Positions 53,701-63,879 of a DNA stretch of 64,000 bases are shown piece after piece; within the stretch, counting starts at the first letter, position 1; every line of letters starts with the position of its first letter. Source of the DNA: Crocodylus rhombifer. Lineage: Eukaryota > Chordata > Crocodylia > Crocodylidae. Location of the stretch: positions 124,001 through 188,000 of the forward strand of contig JAVSML010020371.1 in NCBI GenBank assembly GCA_038503035.1, written 5' to 3'. The notes below the pieces were generated by a model. That model was not told the DNA's origin, did not search any database, and saw nothing but the letters and a program-made list of their open reading frames with translations. Position numbers and translations under genes: made by a program.

Positions 53701-56700
53701 GGGCCTGCGAGAGCGGTCGGGCCTGCGGCGGGAAGACGGGCTGCTGCGGGAGTGGGGCTTGGGGCCGGCTCGGAGCCAGGAAGGGCGCCTGGGGCTGGAA
53801 CGGCTGGGGCCGGACTGGCAGCTCGGCGCCGGGCGGGAGCTGGACGTGAGGGGGGAAGGCATGCGACGGCTGCCCGGCGGGGAAGGGGGGCTGGGGCGCA
53901 AAGGGCTGGACGCTCCCCTGCGCGTATGGGAACCGGGCGGCTGGGCCCGTGGGCATCTGTGGTGGGATGAAGCCGCCATGAGGAGGCAGCTGCTGCGGCG
54001 GCACCGAGCCCGCCACAGCGTGGGGGGCCGTGCAGCTGGAGATGGGTGCCTGGATGCTGTCCACGGTGGTGGTGGCAGGTCGCACGCCCTGTGGCTGCTG
54101 TGGGATGTCCCTGCTGCCTTGGCTAAATGGGAGTGGGCCCGAGGGTGCCATGACAGGGGGTCTGACCGGGACAGTGGCAGGGAGACCGCTAGGCATGACC
54201 CCACCAGGGGAGACAGGCTGCCCCAGGCCATAGGTGGCACCGGGGGTCCCGGGCACTGGGCCAGAGACCGCCATGGGCATGTGCTGCGGAGAAGATCTCT
54301 GGGGGGCCGCTTGAGGCCCGGTGTAGCTTGGCTGGACGGGCATGGGGGCAGCACCGGAGTGTGTTATGCCTCGTGCCAGAGCGGCCCCTGGGAAGAGCTG
54401 AGGGCTGGGCGAGGGTGCAGATCCGGGTCGTGGCAGGGCCGGCTGCGGGGCCGAGGGCTGCATGCGTGGGGTGGGTGGCCCTGGGGGCCCGCTGTATGTG
54501 GCAGGGGGGAAAGGGCCCTGCACTGAGCCCATGGGCATGCCAGCGGGTGGGGCTGGCACCCTCCCAGGGAGGTAGTGCCCGGACAGCAGGGTTGAGGCTG
54601 GGAAGTGGCCAGGGACAAACGGGGCACCCGGTGGACCAGCCAGAGGGGGCTGCAGGGGGGCACTTGCCACGCGGCCAGGACCCACAAAGACGTCTGGGCC
54701 AGGGGCCCGGAGGCCGACACCCAGGGCAGGGTTGGCAGCGAAGGCGGCTGCTGTGTCAGGGGGCAGGCGGGCGAAGTGGGCGGCCAGCACATCTGGGGGC
54801 AAGCTGCGCAGCTCCTCGGGCAGGTCAGCCAGCGTGAGGGAGCCCAGAGACGGCAGCTCTGCCCCATCCAGGCCACCCGCGGCCTCTGGATCCAAGGACT
54901 TCTGCAAGGCGGGCTTGGGGGCTGTGGGCCGCGGAGGGGGCTTCTTCTTCATCTCCCTGCCAAGGCAAGGGAACACGGGGCATGTACCAGCAGGGTCTGG
55001 CCCTGCTTACCTACCCTTAAATATGGGGCTTGTGGACAACGTGCTGCCCCACACCCCTCACCGAGCCCCTGCTTGATTTATCTGCCCCCCACCCTGAGAT
55101 TAAAGCAGGGGCGAGACTCACTTCTCCAGGACCTGCTGGCGGTTCTGCTCCGTTGCTTTGCAGGCTGCTCGGGCCTTCTCAAGGAGCTTGGCTGCTTTGC
55201 TCTCCAGGTCAGTGTAGAAGTCCTTCCCCTCCTGGCACTTCTTCATCAGGTCTTCGTAGGCCTCGTAGGACGCCACCAGGGTCTGGACAGTGGTGTTCCA
55301 CCTGGAGACGTGCGGGTACAGGATGAGGGGTGGGGTATGGGCAGGGCACTGCTGGAAAAGCAGGGGACGGGCACACAGCCCCCAGGAGGTCCATGTACAT
55401 TGCACTTTCGCCTCGCCATCAAGACAACAGCACAAGAGTTGGAGATGTCAAGGAGCACGTGGCTGGTGAGACCCTCTGCTTGAACTGGGGACACGCTGCT
55501 CCCCATAGAGAGGTCTCTGCGAACAGATGGCAGAGCAAAGTCTGGTGCCGCCCACTGCTCCCCTACATTTCAGATGCTGTCGCACAGGGGCTGGGGGAGG
55601 CCGGGGATCACAGGCAACAGCACATGCTCATCCTGGCGAGAGGGTGAAGGGTTAGGAAGGCCACATAGGAACAATGTGGGACCTTCCAGAGCCAGCTGTG
55701 CAAGTGCTTCTAGGATGCACCAGAGCAGGCAGATCAGACCGAACCCATGGGTGGGCACCAAGGGACATTCACAGCCACCGATGTCCCGGCTGAGAGTCCC
55801 ACCATCTCTGTGCCACTGTTTTCACAGGCCCAGGCACGCCCGGGGCTCTGCAGGCACCCTCTGCAGAGGATGCAGTGTGACCAGAGGACCCAACTGCATG
55901 CACACCCGCTGCCCAGCACTCACTTGTGCTCCACCTCGGTGAGGACCTTCCGCACAGCCGCATACTTGACGTTGGCGTCAGTCAGGGCTTTCAGGATGTT
56001 CTCCTGGGCAGCCAGGTTCTGCTCCAGGTACACCTTGATCTGGTCGTATTTCTTCAGTTGCTCCTCAAAGAGTTTCTGCCCAGGGGGGAAGAGTAGAGGT
56101 TGGAGGTCACTAGTGATGGGGTGGGAGGAGAGTGAGCCTGGAGGCCGACTACAGAGCCTGCGATGGAGTCTGTGCAGTGAGATTGCGACAGGAAGGAGGC
56201 CGGGCCTGGCCTGGATTGTAAAGCCTGTGGCTCACTGCAGGAGACCTCTGCCCCAAGCCCTGGTCATCTGTCCCAGGGACAAGGCATTCAGGTCTGACCA
56301 GTGGCTTCAGCTCTCTGGAAGGGGCTGAACAGTGAGAGATTGGACACCCGGAAATAACTTCTTTGCTGTTAGAGCAGGGAAGCAGAGGAAGAGATGCCCA
56401 AGGAAGCTGTAGTCTCCGTTCCTGGAGATGTTTGAGGAGAGCCATTGGTCAGGGCTGATCTAGGTGTAACCTGTGCTTATGGTCTCCTATGAAGATTTCC
56501 CAGGCTTCTGGGCTTGGCTAGTTGCCCTCCCCCTTCTGCCATGTGTGGCAGGGTGATTTTTAAGCCTTCCCCTGTTGGCTGCAGCCCAGGCTGGGGACTT
56601 TGACTGGGCTGTGCCAGTGCTCCTGCTGGGAGCAAAGCTGCAAGTTCCTGGCTAGAGGGTCTTGCCCCTCCACTCAAGGTCAGACATAAAGAAGGAATTT

Positions 56701-59700
56701 CCCACCCTGGTCAGATCTGTACGGACTGGGGGCGAGTTTGCCTTCCCAGGGAAAGGCCATGCCCGCACTGCAGAGGATCTCTCGAGCCACATATTAACCA
56801 CCATTTACAGCAGAGGACATTGGCTGCCGCGGTCCCCTGCCTTCCCTGTGGCAGGTTTGGGTGCAATGCCTGGTGCTGCATCAGGGTTGACAGTACTTTT
56901 ACAAACAGTCTGGACCGCATTTTTTATCCAGCGGGCCAGATAGAAACTGGGCAAGAACATGAGCAAAGAGGAAGCCCATGAGTGGTGGATTCAGACTGCA
57001 TGCCTTCAATTCTCCTTGGCCAACCCACCTGGCCTCCCGGCGCACCTCACCTTCATCTCGGAGCGGTCCGTGGTCACTAGGGAGGTGGTGATGTCGTCCT
57101 TCTGGATCATCTCCCGCAGCTGCTGCTCCAGGGACGTGCGTTGGTCCTTCATCTCCTGCACCTTGGACAGGATCCGCTTCACGTTCTGCAGCGCCAGGTT
57201 GTCATCTACAGGAGGAGGAAGCAGATGGACAGCTGAAGGATGCTTGCCAGCACCAGTCTTTGGACTCTGAGAGCCACAGGCCGCCCAGCTCCAGGGCCCA
57301 CGGGTGCCAGCAGAACCAGGCTAACTGGTACTGGGGGAAAGCTGGACCCTTGCGCAGGTCACAGCCATCATGGGGGCCCAGCTCGCTCATGCTGTCCCCG
57401 CAAGACAGGAGGGATCAGGATCACTCCCCCAGCCAGACAGCACTAGTGCTTGCTGCTGGCAGCAGGTAGCGGGCACATCCTCTTCCCACGGAGCAGCTGC
57501 TGGACAGACTGCACCCACTTGGCAGGGGTGCCCTGCCCCTTGCTCCTCTTCCCCTCAGTGCTTCAGACTGTACCAGCTCGGGCTGAGCTCACGTGCCCTG
57601 CATGCCCCGTTGGCTCACATGGCAGCTGAGCAAGTCATGGGCACCTCTGGGGCACTTACAAGCAGTGGATTTCCCTTGCTGTCTGCTGGGGAGGGAGAGG
57701 CAGAAGATGGAGGAACAAGGGAGAACCTGCCCGTTTTTCTGCAGGACCTTGGCACTGGCTCAGTCTCAGCCCTGCAAGGGGGTAACTGGGGCCAGGCCGG
57801 GTCAGGCCAGCACTCCCAAGCAGCTCAGAGCTAGCTGCCCCTGCCCAAGGAGGCATCACTCACCTTCAGTGAGGGCAGGGGCAGGCAGGGCAGCCCGCAC
57901 CTGCTCCAGGGGCCCGCTCAGCAGGCGCAGGTTGCCGATATGCAGGTTCATGGCCTTGTGCAGCTCTGTGTTGGTGAAACTGGCTTTCTCGTGCACCTCC
58001 ATGTACTTGGTCCACTCCTTGCCCACCTCAGCCAGTGCGGGGGCCGGAGCTGGGGGTGATGCCTGCTGCGCCGGTGGCTTCCCCAGCAGCTCCTGCAGTT
58101 TCTGCTCCTGCGTCTCGTCCTCATCCAGCAGGTCACGGATCTCCTTCAGGGAGGCCTCCACATCCGTGTAAACTCCTGAGAGTGCTGAGGGGCAGAGGAG
58201 GGGTGGTGTTACCAACTCCAGAGCTGTTCTGGGCAGGATGCCACAAGGCATCAGATGGATGACCAGGCCTAGACTGGCAGATTGGGGGGGGCCCCCACAA
58301 ACACCCACTTGACCCCAGGACTTGCACTAGCTCTCTACCCAGCCCAGCTGGCTACCACCTCTGGCTTCAAGGGGAAGACAAGACAGAGGAGACATGATGT
58401 GAAGCAGAGGACAGGCCCCAAGCATCCCATTGCCACCCTTGTGCTCTAATCCCCAGGCAGCGCCCGAGCACTGGCAGACAACCCCAGCCCCTCACCCTGC
58501 ATGGACTGCACCAGGTTCTTCACGGTGTCTGGGCGCACGCTGAGCGCAGCGCACTTCTCCATCAGGACCGGGGGGATGTGGCTGTACATATCCAGGTTGT
58601 CCACCGTCTCAGGGTCCAGCTGCAGGGAGTCCATGAACTGGCTGTGAATACAAAAAAAAAGTGCTTGGGACCTGCCTGGGCTCTGCTGGAGAGATGAGAG
58701 CATCAGGCCCTGGTTTCTCACAAGCCGAGGATGCGGACGAGAGAGGAGCTGGAAAGACCCCAGAGCGCCCTGCAGAACGGAGACTGCTACTGGCGTGTGC
58801 TTTGCCCCAGACACGGCTGCAACTGCTGCCAACAGCACATGGCACCGCGGAGGTCCAGAGGGAGCAAGTGCTGGGCGAGATCAGGGACTGTTGCTCCTCA
58901 GCTGGCTGTGCCAGTGGCAGGGTTATCCCCTGCCCATCAGCGCAGGCCAGGGGCACTTCACAAGCTGCTGGTGTTATATGTGCTCCAAACCGGGCACCCT
59001 GGTGGCACTGTGACCAGCTCTGATGCAAGGGCAGTAACTACACCAGGGGCTCCCAAACTGCTGGGGCCAAGGCACCGCCATCAGCCCTGGCAATTTCCAG
59101 CACCATTTATCACACTCCGAATTGCCTTGGGGTAAACCACACGCCAGCACTTGCTGTGGCAGACCCTCCCCACGCAGACCACAGCCAGGGACCCACGGCC
59201 TTGTACCCTCCCTTAGCCAATCCACTCAACATCTCTCCTCAGGCCTGACAGGGCCACAGCCTGCAGCACTTCAGCCCCGAGGGAATCCCCAGCTGCCAGC
59301 TGGCCTGGGGGCAGGGACACAACTGAGCACACTCGACTGGACCTGCGGGAAGGGGTCACTCCTTGCCAGCTGGGATGGGGGAAGACCAAATGATGGTGGA
59401 AGGGGTGAGCATGGGGTGGGGGGTGGTCCCAGTTAGATGCGAGCGCACACGTACTCCAGCACTTCGTTCTTGGCCTCAATCTTCACCATCACTTCTCGCA
59501 GCAGCTTAGCCTTCTCCTCACTAGGACAGAGAAGAGAAGGGTGCTTAGCATGGGGAAGCAGGTAAGGGAGGGAGGCGACCCCTTGCTTGATGCCCTGCTA
59601 CGCTCCCTGCTCCAGGCTGGCCAGCCTTCCCCAACATGCTCCAGCCCCTCATCAGCCCAGCTGGAAGGGAGCCGAGAGGCAAGCGCTGGAGAGGGGAACA

Positions 59701-62700
59701 AGCTTTCCAAGGGCTGTTCTGGCTGGTGCCTGACTCAGGCTACACTACCAGGAGAGGCACAACCCACTCGAGAATCTCCGGTTAGCACTGGCTCCTACAA
59801 TCCCACCCACCAACCGGCAGAGGGGGATCCTGGAGTCATTACTGACTCCAAGACGAACATGGGCCGACAATGCGAGGTCATGGTTGGCAGGGCTAACCGC
59901 ACCTTGTCCTGCATCCACAGGTGCATCTCGAGCAGGGCCAGGGAGGTGATCCTCCCCCTCCATGCGGCACTGGTCAGGCCGCAGCTGGAGCACTGCGTCC
60001 AGTTCTGGGCGCCGCACTTCAGGAGGGATGTGGACTCACATGATCCGGAGACAACATGGCAGGCCCTACAATGAGAGGCTGCGGGACCTGAACCTGTTCA
60101 GCCTCCACAAGAGAAGGCTGAGGGGGGACCTGGTGACCATCTATAAAAACTCACAAGGGGAGACGAGAAGGGTTTGGGAAGAGACCTTGTTTTCCCAGCG
60201 CCACCCCCCCCCCGCATAACAAGGAATAACGGCCACAAATTATTAGAGAGGAGGTTTAGATTAGACATCCACAAGAACTACTTCCCGGTCAGGGCGGCTA
60301 GGAGCTGGAACCGACTTCTGAGGGAAGTGGCGCTGGCTCCTACCCTGGAGGCTTTAAGAGGAGGCTTGATGCCTACCTGGCTGGAGTCATCTAACCCCAG
60401 TTTTATTCCCGCCCAGGCCGGGGGTCGGACTTGCGGATCTACAAGGTCCCTTCGACCCCACTTCTATGATTCTATGATAAGCCCCTTACTGCCCAGCCCC
60501 AACAGTGGGCATGAAGGACCCACCCCTGCAGGGAACATACCCCATGACAAAGCCTGTGACACCTGCAGACTGGGAACATCCCGAGAAGTAACGACCCCCA
60601 GGGCCCCCTCATAGCAGCTGCAGGGGAGCCTGCCTGGGGAAGTACTGGCTCCATGTCCCCCTCCACTCACCTGTACAGAGAGGAGGCCTCATGGGCAGCC
60701 ATGGGTACCAGCTTGGCAAAGATATCTGGGCCCGTGACAGCAGGATCGGTGGGGTTGACAGGTAGGGCCTTCACCAGGGGGGCACCTGGGTTCACAACAG
60801 ACGTGGATGTCATTATTGTGTCTGAGGCAGCACTGGCAGTAAAGGGTTAATCAGGGCTTGGCCCTGTTCTCTACCCTTGGCCACACACCGGTGCTCTGAC
60901 ATGTTCCCATCCCTTCTGCTGCCGGAGCAGACCGAGTGCTGGTAGCGCCAGACCCATGCTGTGCCCAGCCCCTCTCACCTTTCACAGATTGCAGGGTGTC
61001 CAGAGCAGGGACGGCTTCATGGTAGATGAAATCATTGTCTTTTTTGGCCGAATTATACCTAAAAAAAACCCCACAGAAGTGACTGTCAAGGCTAAGAGAT
61101 CATGCATTTGCTGCCTCTGGGAGGCTGAAACAAGCACTGCCACCTCTGCTCTACAGGCCAGGCAGTCAATGGCTGGGGATCTGCCTGGGGAAGAGGTAAG
61201 AGTGAAGTGCATGTGACGGTGCTCACGTTGAGCCACGTGGAGCTGGAAGGTGCATGCAGACCAGGGGCGAGGGGGGGGAAAGAACCGTGGCTGCACCTCG
61301 GCCTCGTCTATTTAACACGCACTGAAAATACACAGCTCCCCAGAGCCAGTCCAGGGAGCAGAAGGGAAGGGAGGGTCTGCCAAAGACTGGGCCCAGAGCG
61401 ATACAGAACAGATAATCCAGCCACACTTGTTCAGCACTCACTTCCCCCCGATCACGTCCATCGCGAACCTCAGGGCTTCTTGGACAGTTTCCGGCTGACC
61501 CTAGGAGAGAAAGCCAGAGTTAGCCGTAGTCACCAGCACCCTGCGGGGGGCAGTTTTAGTGTGCTGCCCCCTGCTATCTGCAGGGGATACGCACACACTG
61601 CACTGCTAGCGTCCTGAAGAGACACCCAACCGCAGAGCACGAGGTTTCTAAACACAATCAGCACCGTGGGAGGTGGGGGGGAAGTACCTTTGCCAGTTTG
61701 ATGGCTTCGTTGAGTTTATCCAGAGCACTCTGGAAGTAGACGACCTGCGGAGAGAGGCAGGGTTAGTCTGCCTCACCCCACTAGGAACAGAGGGGCCCAA
61801 GAACACGAGACCTGCCATAGACTGGGTCAGATCACAGGTCCAACTTGCCCAGTCTCCTGCATCACACCACAGCTGAAAGCAGATGTGGGAAGGGAGACTG
61901 ACCTAGGCGTGCCCACGGTTCCCCCCCCCGTTCTTCTCCCACTTGCAGCCTCCAGCATTTGAGATCTAGGAACCTCTGATTCAAAGGCTGTGCCCCTCAC
62001 TCCTGTGTTCAATACCTGCTGATGCCCCTTTCCAGGCATGTGTCCAATCCCTTTGTGAATCAGGCCAAGCTGTCAGCTTCAACCACACCTGGTGGCAATA
62101 AGCCCCACACCAATTCCATGGTGTGTGAGAAAACTTCCTTGTATTAGCTTTAAACTGACTACTTACTAGTTTCATTTTGTGACCCCTCATTCTCATATGG
62201 AGAGAGGTGGTAAATAGCAAATCCCTATTCCATCTCTGAAGGCATTTAAGACCCAGCTAGACAAAGCCTTGGCTGGGATGATGTAGGTGGGGCTGGTCCT
62301 GCTTGGAGCAGGGGGCTGGACTAGATGCAACCGCCGGAGGTCCCTTCCCACCCTTGTTTTCTAGGATTCTATGACTTTCTCTTTGTCATTTAAAAATTTT
62401 GTAAGCCCTTATCATGTCCTCCCGAGAACAAGGCAGCCCCACAGCGGTCAGTCCCCAGCGCAGAGACACTTAGGACAGTCCAGTTCTATGAAGCACAGCA
62501 CAGCTTTCTAAGACAAGAAGGCACCAAGCAACCAAACCTAGTGAAGGTGCCCAGCCCATGACAGCTATGGCTATGCCCTTGAGAAAGGATGTAGATGAGG
62601 GTGCTGCGACACACCACCTACTACAGAATAACGCAGCTACAGCCATCACGCATGATGCTCTGCCAGCTTGGTTTCTACAGCTAGTGTTGCCACTTGGAAA

Positions 62701-63879
62701 TATCACATGCTGCAGGGGACCCCAGTGTCTGGGATCGAAGGCAGCTCGCCCATGCTCACACAGAGATTCTGCTCTGCCACCAGGGTCTGCAACTCGCATC
62801 GCTGACATATACAGCTTTCAGCTTTAACTCTTGTCCCTCTGCCCGAGGGCAGCTAATGGCCACTTTTGCAGGACACCAGCAAGAACAGGAAGCTTGGCTG
62901 GCTGAAAGCCCACCCAGGAACAAGGAAGGTGGCATGGCAGTTTCCACGGAGGAGAGACTGATCAGCCTTTGCGTTCCAGCTCAGACACCGGCTCGTAACA
63001 GGCAGGTGCTGCCGAGATCGATTTTAACAGACCCTTGAGTGGCTGCTGTTTCAGCACCAAGGACAGATGCCCGCCCCGCCAGGACGCGCCACCCGGTCCC
63101 TCCACGGCACGGGAAAGAGCTGCTCTCCACAGCTCCCACGCTGCTGACTCAGTCAGCCTGCAAGGTGCAACCCTCTACTCCTTCTGCGAGCATTCACCTA
63201 GCAACAGCAAGCAGCGACTGGGCTCTACTTACTCGCTCTCCAAACTTCTGCTGCTCCTCAGCCTGTTTTCCCATATGCAACTGCAAAGAAACACACGCCG
63301 CGGATGGTAAGCAGACAAGTTCCACCGGATGCCCTGGGGCGGGGGGCGGTGCCCAACGTCCCCCCAAAAGGTTGAACCTGGCCCAGGGAAATGCCTGATT
63401 CACAGCTGTCCCCACTGATCTCACCCATGTGCTTGCTCTTGCTGGAGACTCTGCCTGTGCCACAGCTGCTGGGGACAGGGACTGGCAGCACGGGTAAGAG
63501 CAGGTGGCTCGGATGCTGCAGGGGCAGAGATCTGCAGCTCACGGTGTGAGCTGACAACACAAGGTTGCTGACCCTTGCCCTAGGGAAAGGTTCAGTGGCC
63601 TTGTAGCACCCTGTATTTCACCTGTCTTCAAGGACAATCCTGGCTGTGGGGAACCACTATCAACAACCGAAGGTGGAGGGAGGCACTTCCCCAGGTGCCA
63701 AAGAACATGACATGTTCTCAATGTACGGCCTCGTCTCTCCCACTTACGTGAGCTACGGCCGCGAAGTAGTAAATCTTCATCTGCACTAGCTTCTTCCAGT
63801 CTTTCTGGATCTTTCCTAGCAGCGAGGCCGTCTCGGAGTTCTCCAGTGCCCGGCAGGCCTCTTTGTAGTAGTCTACCAC
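50178..63879 (-). CDS. PTPN23: PTPN23 / HD-PTP, Bro1-domain non-receptor tyrosine phosphatase-like protein (18 exons, 5'-partial)
   Basis: HD-PTP is a cytosolic ESCRT-accessory protein related to Alix. Its Bro1 domain binds CHMP4 and its V domain binds UBAP1 in ESCRT-I, helping sort ubiquitinated receptors into multivesicular endosomes. Identification rests on close match to vertebrate HD-PTP throughout. Exons in transcript order: 63748-63879, 63233-63280, 61688-61744, 61442-61500, 60979-61058, 60671-60785, 59455-59520, 58496-58641, 57864-58184, 57051-57205, 55924-56075, 55122-55301, 52541-54956, 51884-52068, 51585-51689, 51173-51311, 50971-51087, 50178-50726. Together they are 5,022 nt, or 1,673 residues plus stop, with consistent phases. 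All introns are GT-AG. About the first 210 residues lie beyond base 64,000. Phosphatase motifs carry non-standard residues (HCSSGVGRTG, WPE, KNRH). The proline-rich exon is much longer than I recall for human. The exon model is a manual reading without RNA data. Confidence 0.97.
50971..51087 (-). CDS. PTPN23: PTPN23 exon P17: end of phosphatase domain
   Basis: Encodes LHLKFCYEAVLKHAEQVLQR then HGVAAPGASKPPPPSAAHK. The acceptor is TTCCAG and the donor GTAGGG. Confidence 0.95.
51173..51311 (-). CDS. PTPN23: PTPN23 exon P16: P-loop remainder
   Basis: Completes HCSSGVGRTGAF. Catalytic Cys and Arg are present, but the second Ser takes the place of the usual Ala of HCSAG, the change associated with loss of activity in mammalian HD-PTP. 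It continues QEVEAGNGIPDLAQLVQRMR to KHMLQEK. The acceptor is TCCCAG and the donor GTACTG. Confidence 0.96.
51585..51689 (-). CDS. PTPN23: PTPN23 exon P15: phosphatase domain
   Basis: Encodes GLPDSKGNLLRFIQEVHGHY then LHQRPLHTPVVVHC, ending inside the P-loop (AG of a split Ser codon). The catalytic Cys is at the exon end. The acceptor is CTGCAG and the donor GTAAAG. Confidence 0.96.
51846..51863. repeat. 18-C homopolymer followed by a CA tract
   Basis: Eighteen consecutive C on plus, then CACACACAC. In the PTPN23 transcript this is a TG tract then 18 G, starting about 20 nt after the donor of exon P14. Confidence 0.9.
51884..52068 (-). CDS. PTPN23: PTPN23 exon P14: phosphatase domain with WPE loop
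   Basis: Encodes QKVVRYFPAERGQPMVQGPI, then HVERMITLQFRDQSLKRTVI and LQFTSWPEL. The loop that is WPD in active phosphatases is WPE here, so the general acid Asp is replaced by Glu. The donor GTATGT is followed within 40 nt by a TG tract and an 18-G run. Confidence 0.96.
52069..52540 (-). other. PTPN23 intron P13-P14
   Basis: Unique GC-rich intron of 472 bp; nothing recognised. Confidence 0.7.
52541..54956 (-). CDS. PTPN23: PTPN23 exon P13: very large proline-rich exon and start of phosphatase domain
   Basis: A single 2,416-nt exon of 805 codons without a stop. It begins KEMKKKPPPRPTAPKP, a conserved Pro-rich/PTAP-type site, then runs through roughly 550 residues rich in Pro, Gln, Ala and Gly. 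A conserved island, VRPATTTVDSIQAPI, sits in the middle. Another conserved block, DLLSSSPESQHGGSQ then QPLLQPTK, precedes the phosphatase part (SIAIARCYSMKNRHQDIMPY, DDYINAS, ATQAPL, ADFWLMIYEQKVSVVVMLVS). The pTyr-loop Tyr of active PTPs is His here (KNRH), as in mammalian HD-PTP. The acceptor is TTGGCAG and the donor GTAAGA. Confidence 0.96.
55122..55301 (-). CDS. PTPN23: PTPN23 exon P12: end of V domain
   Basis: Encodes WNTTVQTLVASYEAYEDLMK then KCQEGKDFYTDLESKAAKLL and KATEQNRQQVLE. This is the last coiled-coil arm before the proline-rich region. The acceptor is CTCCAG and the donor GTGAGT. Confidence 0.96.
55924..56075 (-). CDS. PTPN23: PTPN23 exon P11: V domain coiled coil
   Basis: Encodes KLFEEQLKKYDQIKVYLEQN then ILKALTDANVKYAAVRKVLT and EVEH. 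The acceptor is GGGCAG and the donor GTGAGT. Confidence 0.96.
57051..57205 (-). CDS. PTPN23: PTPN23 exon P10: V domain coiled coil
   Basis: Encodes DDNLALQNVKRILSKVQEMK, then DQRTSLEQQLREMIQKDDIT to DRSEMK. This is typical heptad-rich coiled coil. The acceptor is CTGTAG and the donor GTGAGG. Confidence 0.96.
57864..58184 (-). CDS. PTPN23: PTPN23 exon P9: V domain
   Basis: Encodes LSGVYTDVEASLKEIRDLLD, an Ala/Pro-rich variable stretch (around PPAQQASPPAPAPALAEV), and EWTKYMEVHEKASFTNTELH to LPAPALTE. The Ala/Pro stretch replaces a differently composed segment in mammals. The acceptor is CCTCAG and the donor GTGAGT. Confidence 0.95.
58496..58641 (-). CDS. PTPN23: PTPN23 exon P8: V domain
   Basis: Encodes QFMDSLQLDPETVDNLDMYS, then IPPVLMEKCAALSVRPDTVK and NLVQSMQ. 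The acceptor is TTCACAG after a T-run. The donor is GTGAGG. Confidence 0.96.
58642..59454 (-). other. PTPN23 intron P7-P8
   Basis: Mostly unremarkable. Around 59043-59110 the string CAGGGGCTCCCAAACTGCTG resembles a hAT terminus, but no matching second end was found. Confidence 0.55.
59455..59520 (-). CDS. PTPN23: PTPN23 exon P7: start of V domain
   Basis: A 66-nt exon encoding SEEKAKLLREVMVKIEAKNE then VL, the first helix of the coiled-coil V domain. The acceptor is TCCTAG and the donor GTACGT. A CR1 LINE sits in the preceding intron. Confidence 0.95.
59825..60478 (+). mobile_element. CR1 LINE, about 650 bp, antisense to PTPN23
   Basis: Plus frames read VLRP-type segments [20 protein letters not shown] then [37 protein letters not shown] and [20 protein letters not shown]. 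It ends CTTCTATGATTCTATGA, the canonical CR1 tail. Frameshifts interrupt it. It sits in the intron between P6 and P7. Confidence 0.92.
60671..60785 (-). CDS. PTPN23: PTPN23 exon P6: Bro1 to V-domain linker
   Basis: Encodes GAPLVKALPVNPTDPAVTGP then DIFAKLVPMAAHEASSLY. The NPTDP segment closes the Bro1 domain and is near-identical to human. The acceptor is AACCCAG and the donor GTGAGT. Confidence 0.96.
60979..61058 (-). CDS. PTPN23: PTPN23 exon P5: Bro1 domain
   Basis: Encodes YNSAKKDNDFIYHEAVPALD then TLQSVK, the conserved end of the Bro1 domain. The acceptor is a T-run followed by AG. The donor is GTGAGA. Confidence 0.96.
61442..61500 (-). CDS. PTPN23: PTPN23 exon P4: Bro1 domain
   Basis: A 59-nt exon encoding GQPETVQEALRFAMDVIGG plus a split Lys. 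The acceptor is TCCTAG and the donor GTGAGT. Confidence 0.95.
61688..61744 (-). CDS. PTPN23: PTPN23 exon P3: Bro1 domain
   Basis: A 57-nt exon encoding VVYFQSALDKLNEAIKLAK. The acceptor is CCGCAG and the donor GTACTT. The intron before it carries the nested CR1 repeats. Confidence 0.95.
62045..62455 (-). mobile_element. Old CR1 LINE split by a younger CR1
   Basis: Minus translation of 62377-62455 gives REDMIRAYKIFK and of 62045-62224 gives RGHKMKLVSSQFKANTRKF, which are successive parts of the CR1 ORF2 end. The interruption at 62229-62375 is a plus-strand CR1 tail. Confidence 0.75.
62229..62375 (+). mobile_element. Younger CR1 3' end nested in the older CR1
   Basis: Plus strand reads GGCATTTAAGACCCAGCTAG then ACAAAGCCTTGGCTGGGATG and ends GGATTCTATGA. 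It matches the ends of 34790-35182 and 45318-45600. Confidence 0.85.
63233..63280 (-). CDS. PTPN23: PTPN23 exon P2: Bro1 domain microexon
   Basis: A 48-nt exon encoding LHMGKQAEEQQKFGER. It is identical to my recollection of the human segment. The acceptor is TTTGCAG and the donor GTAAGT. Confidence 0.95.
63748..63879 (-). CDS. PTPN23: PTPN23 exon P1: Bro1 domain
   Basis: Most 5' exon in the window. It encodes VVDYYKEACRALENSETASL, then QKDWKKLVQMKIYYFAAVAH in the Bro1 domain helices. It starts in phase 0 after CGCGCAG, so further coding exons must lie beyond the window. The donor is GTAAGT. Confidence 0.96.

Larger units (their letters stand above)
55302..57863 (-). other. PTPN23 introns P9-P10, P10-P11 and P11-P12
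   Basis: Introns 55302-55923, 56076-57050 and 57206-57863 lie between the V-domain exons. No repeat or RNA gene was recognised in them. Confidence 0.65.
61745..63232 (-). other. PTPN23 intron P2-P3
   Basis: A 1.5-kb intron whose centre (62045-62455) is a CR1 inside a CR1. From 62,460 to 63,200 nothing was recognised. Confidence 0.65.

Noticed and set aside
53312..54526. 404-codon plus-strand ORF opposite the PTPN23 proline-rich exon
   Set aside because: Antisense shadow of a GC-rich, codon-biased coding exon. The product is low-complexity Gly/Arg-rich with no recognisable domain.
59043..59110. Complete hAT element in PTPN23 intron P7-P8
   Set aside because: Only one terminus-like string is visible and no partner end or target duplication was found.
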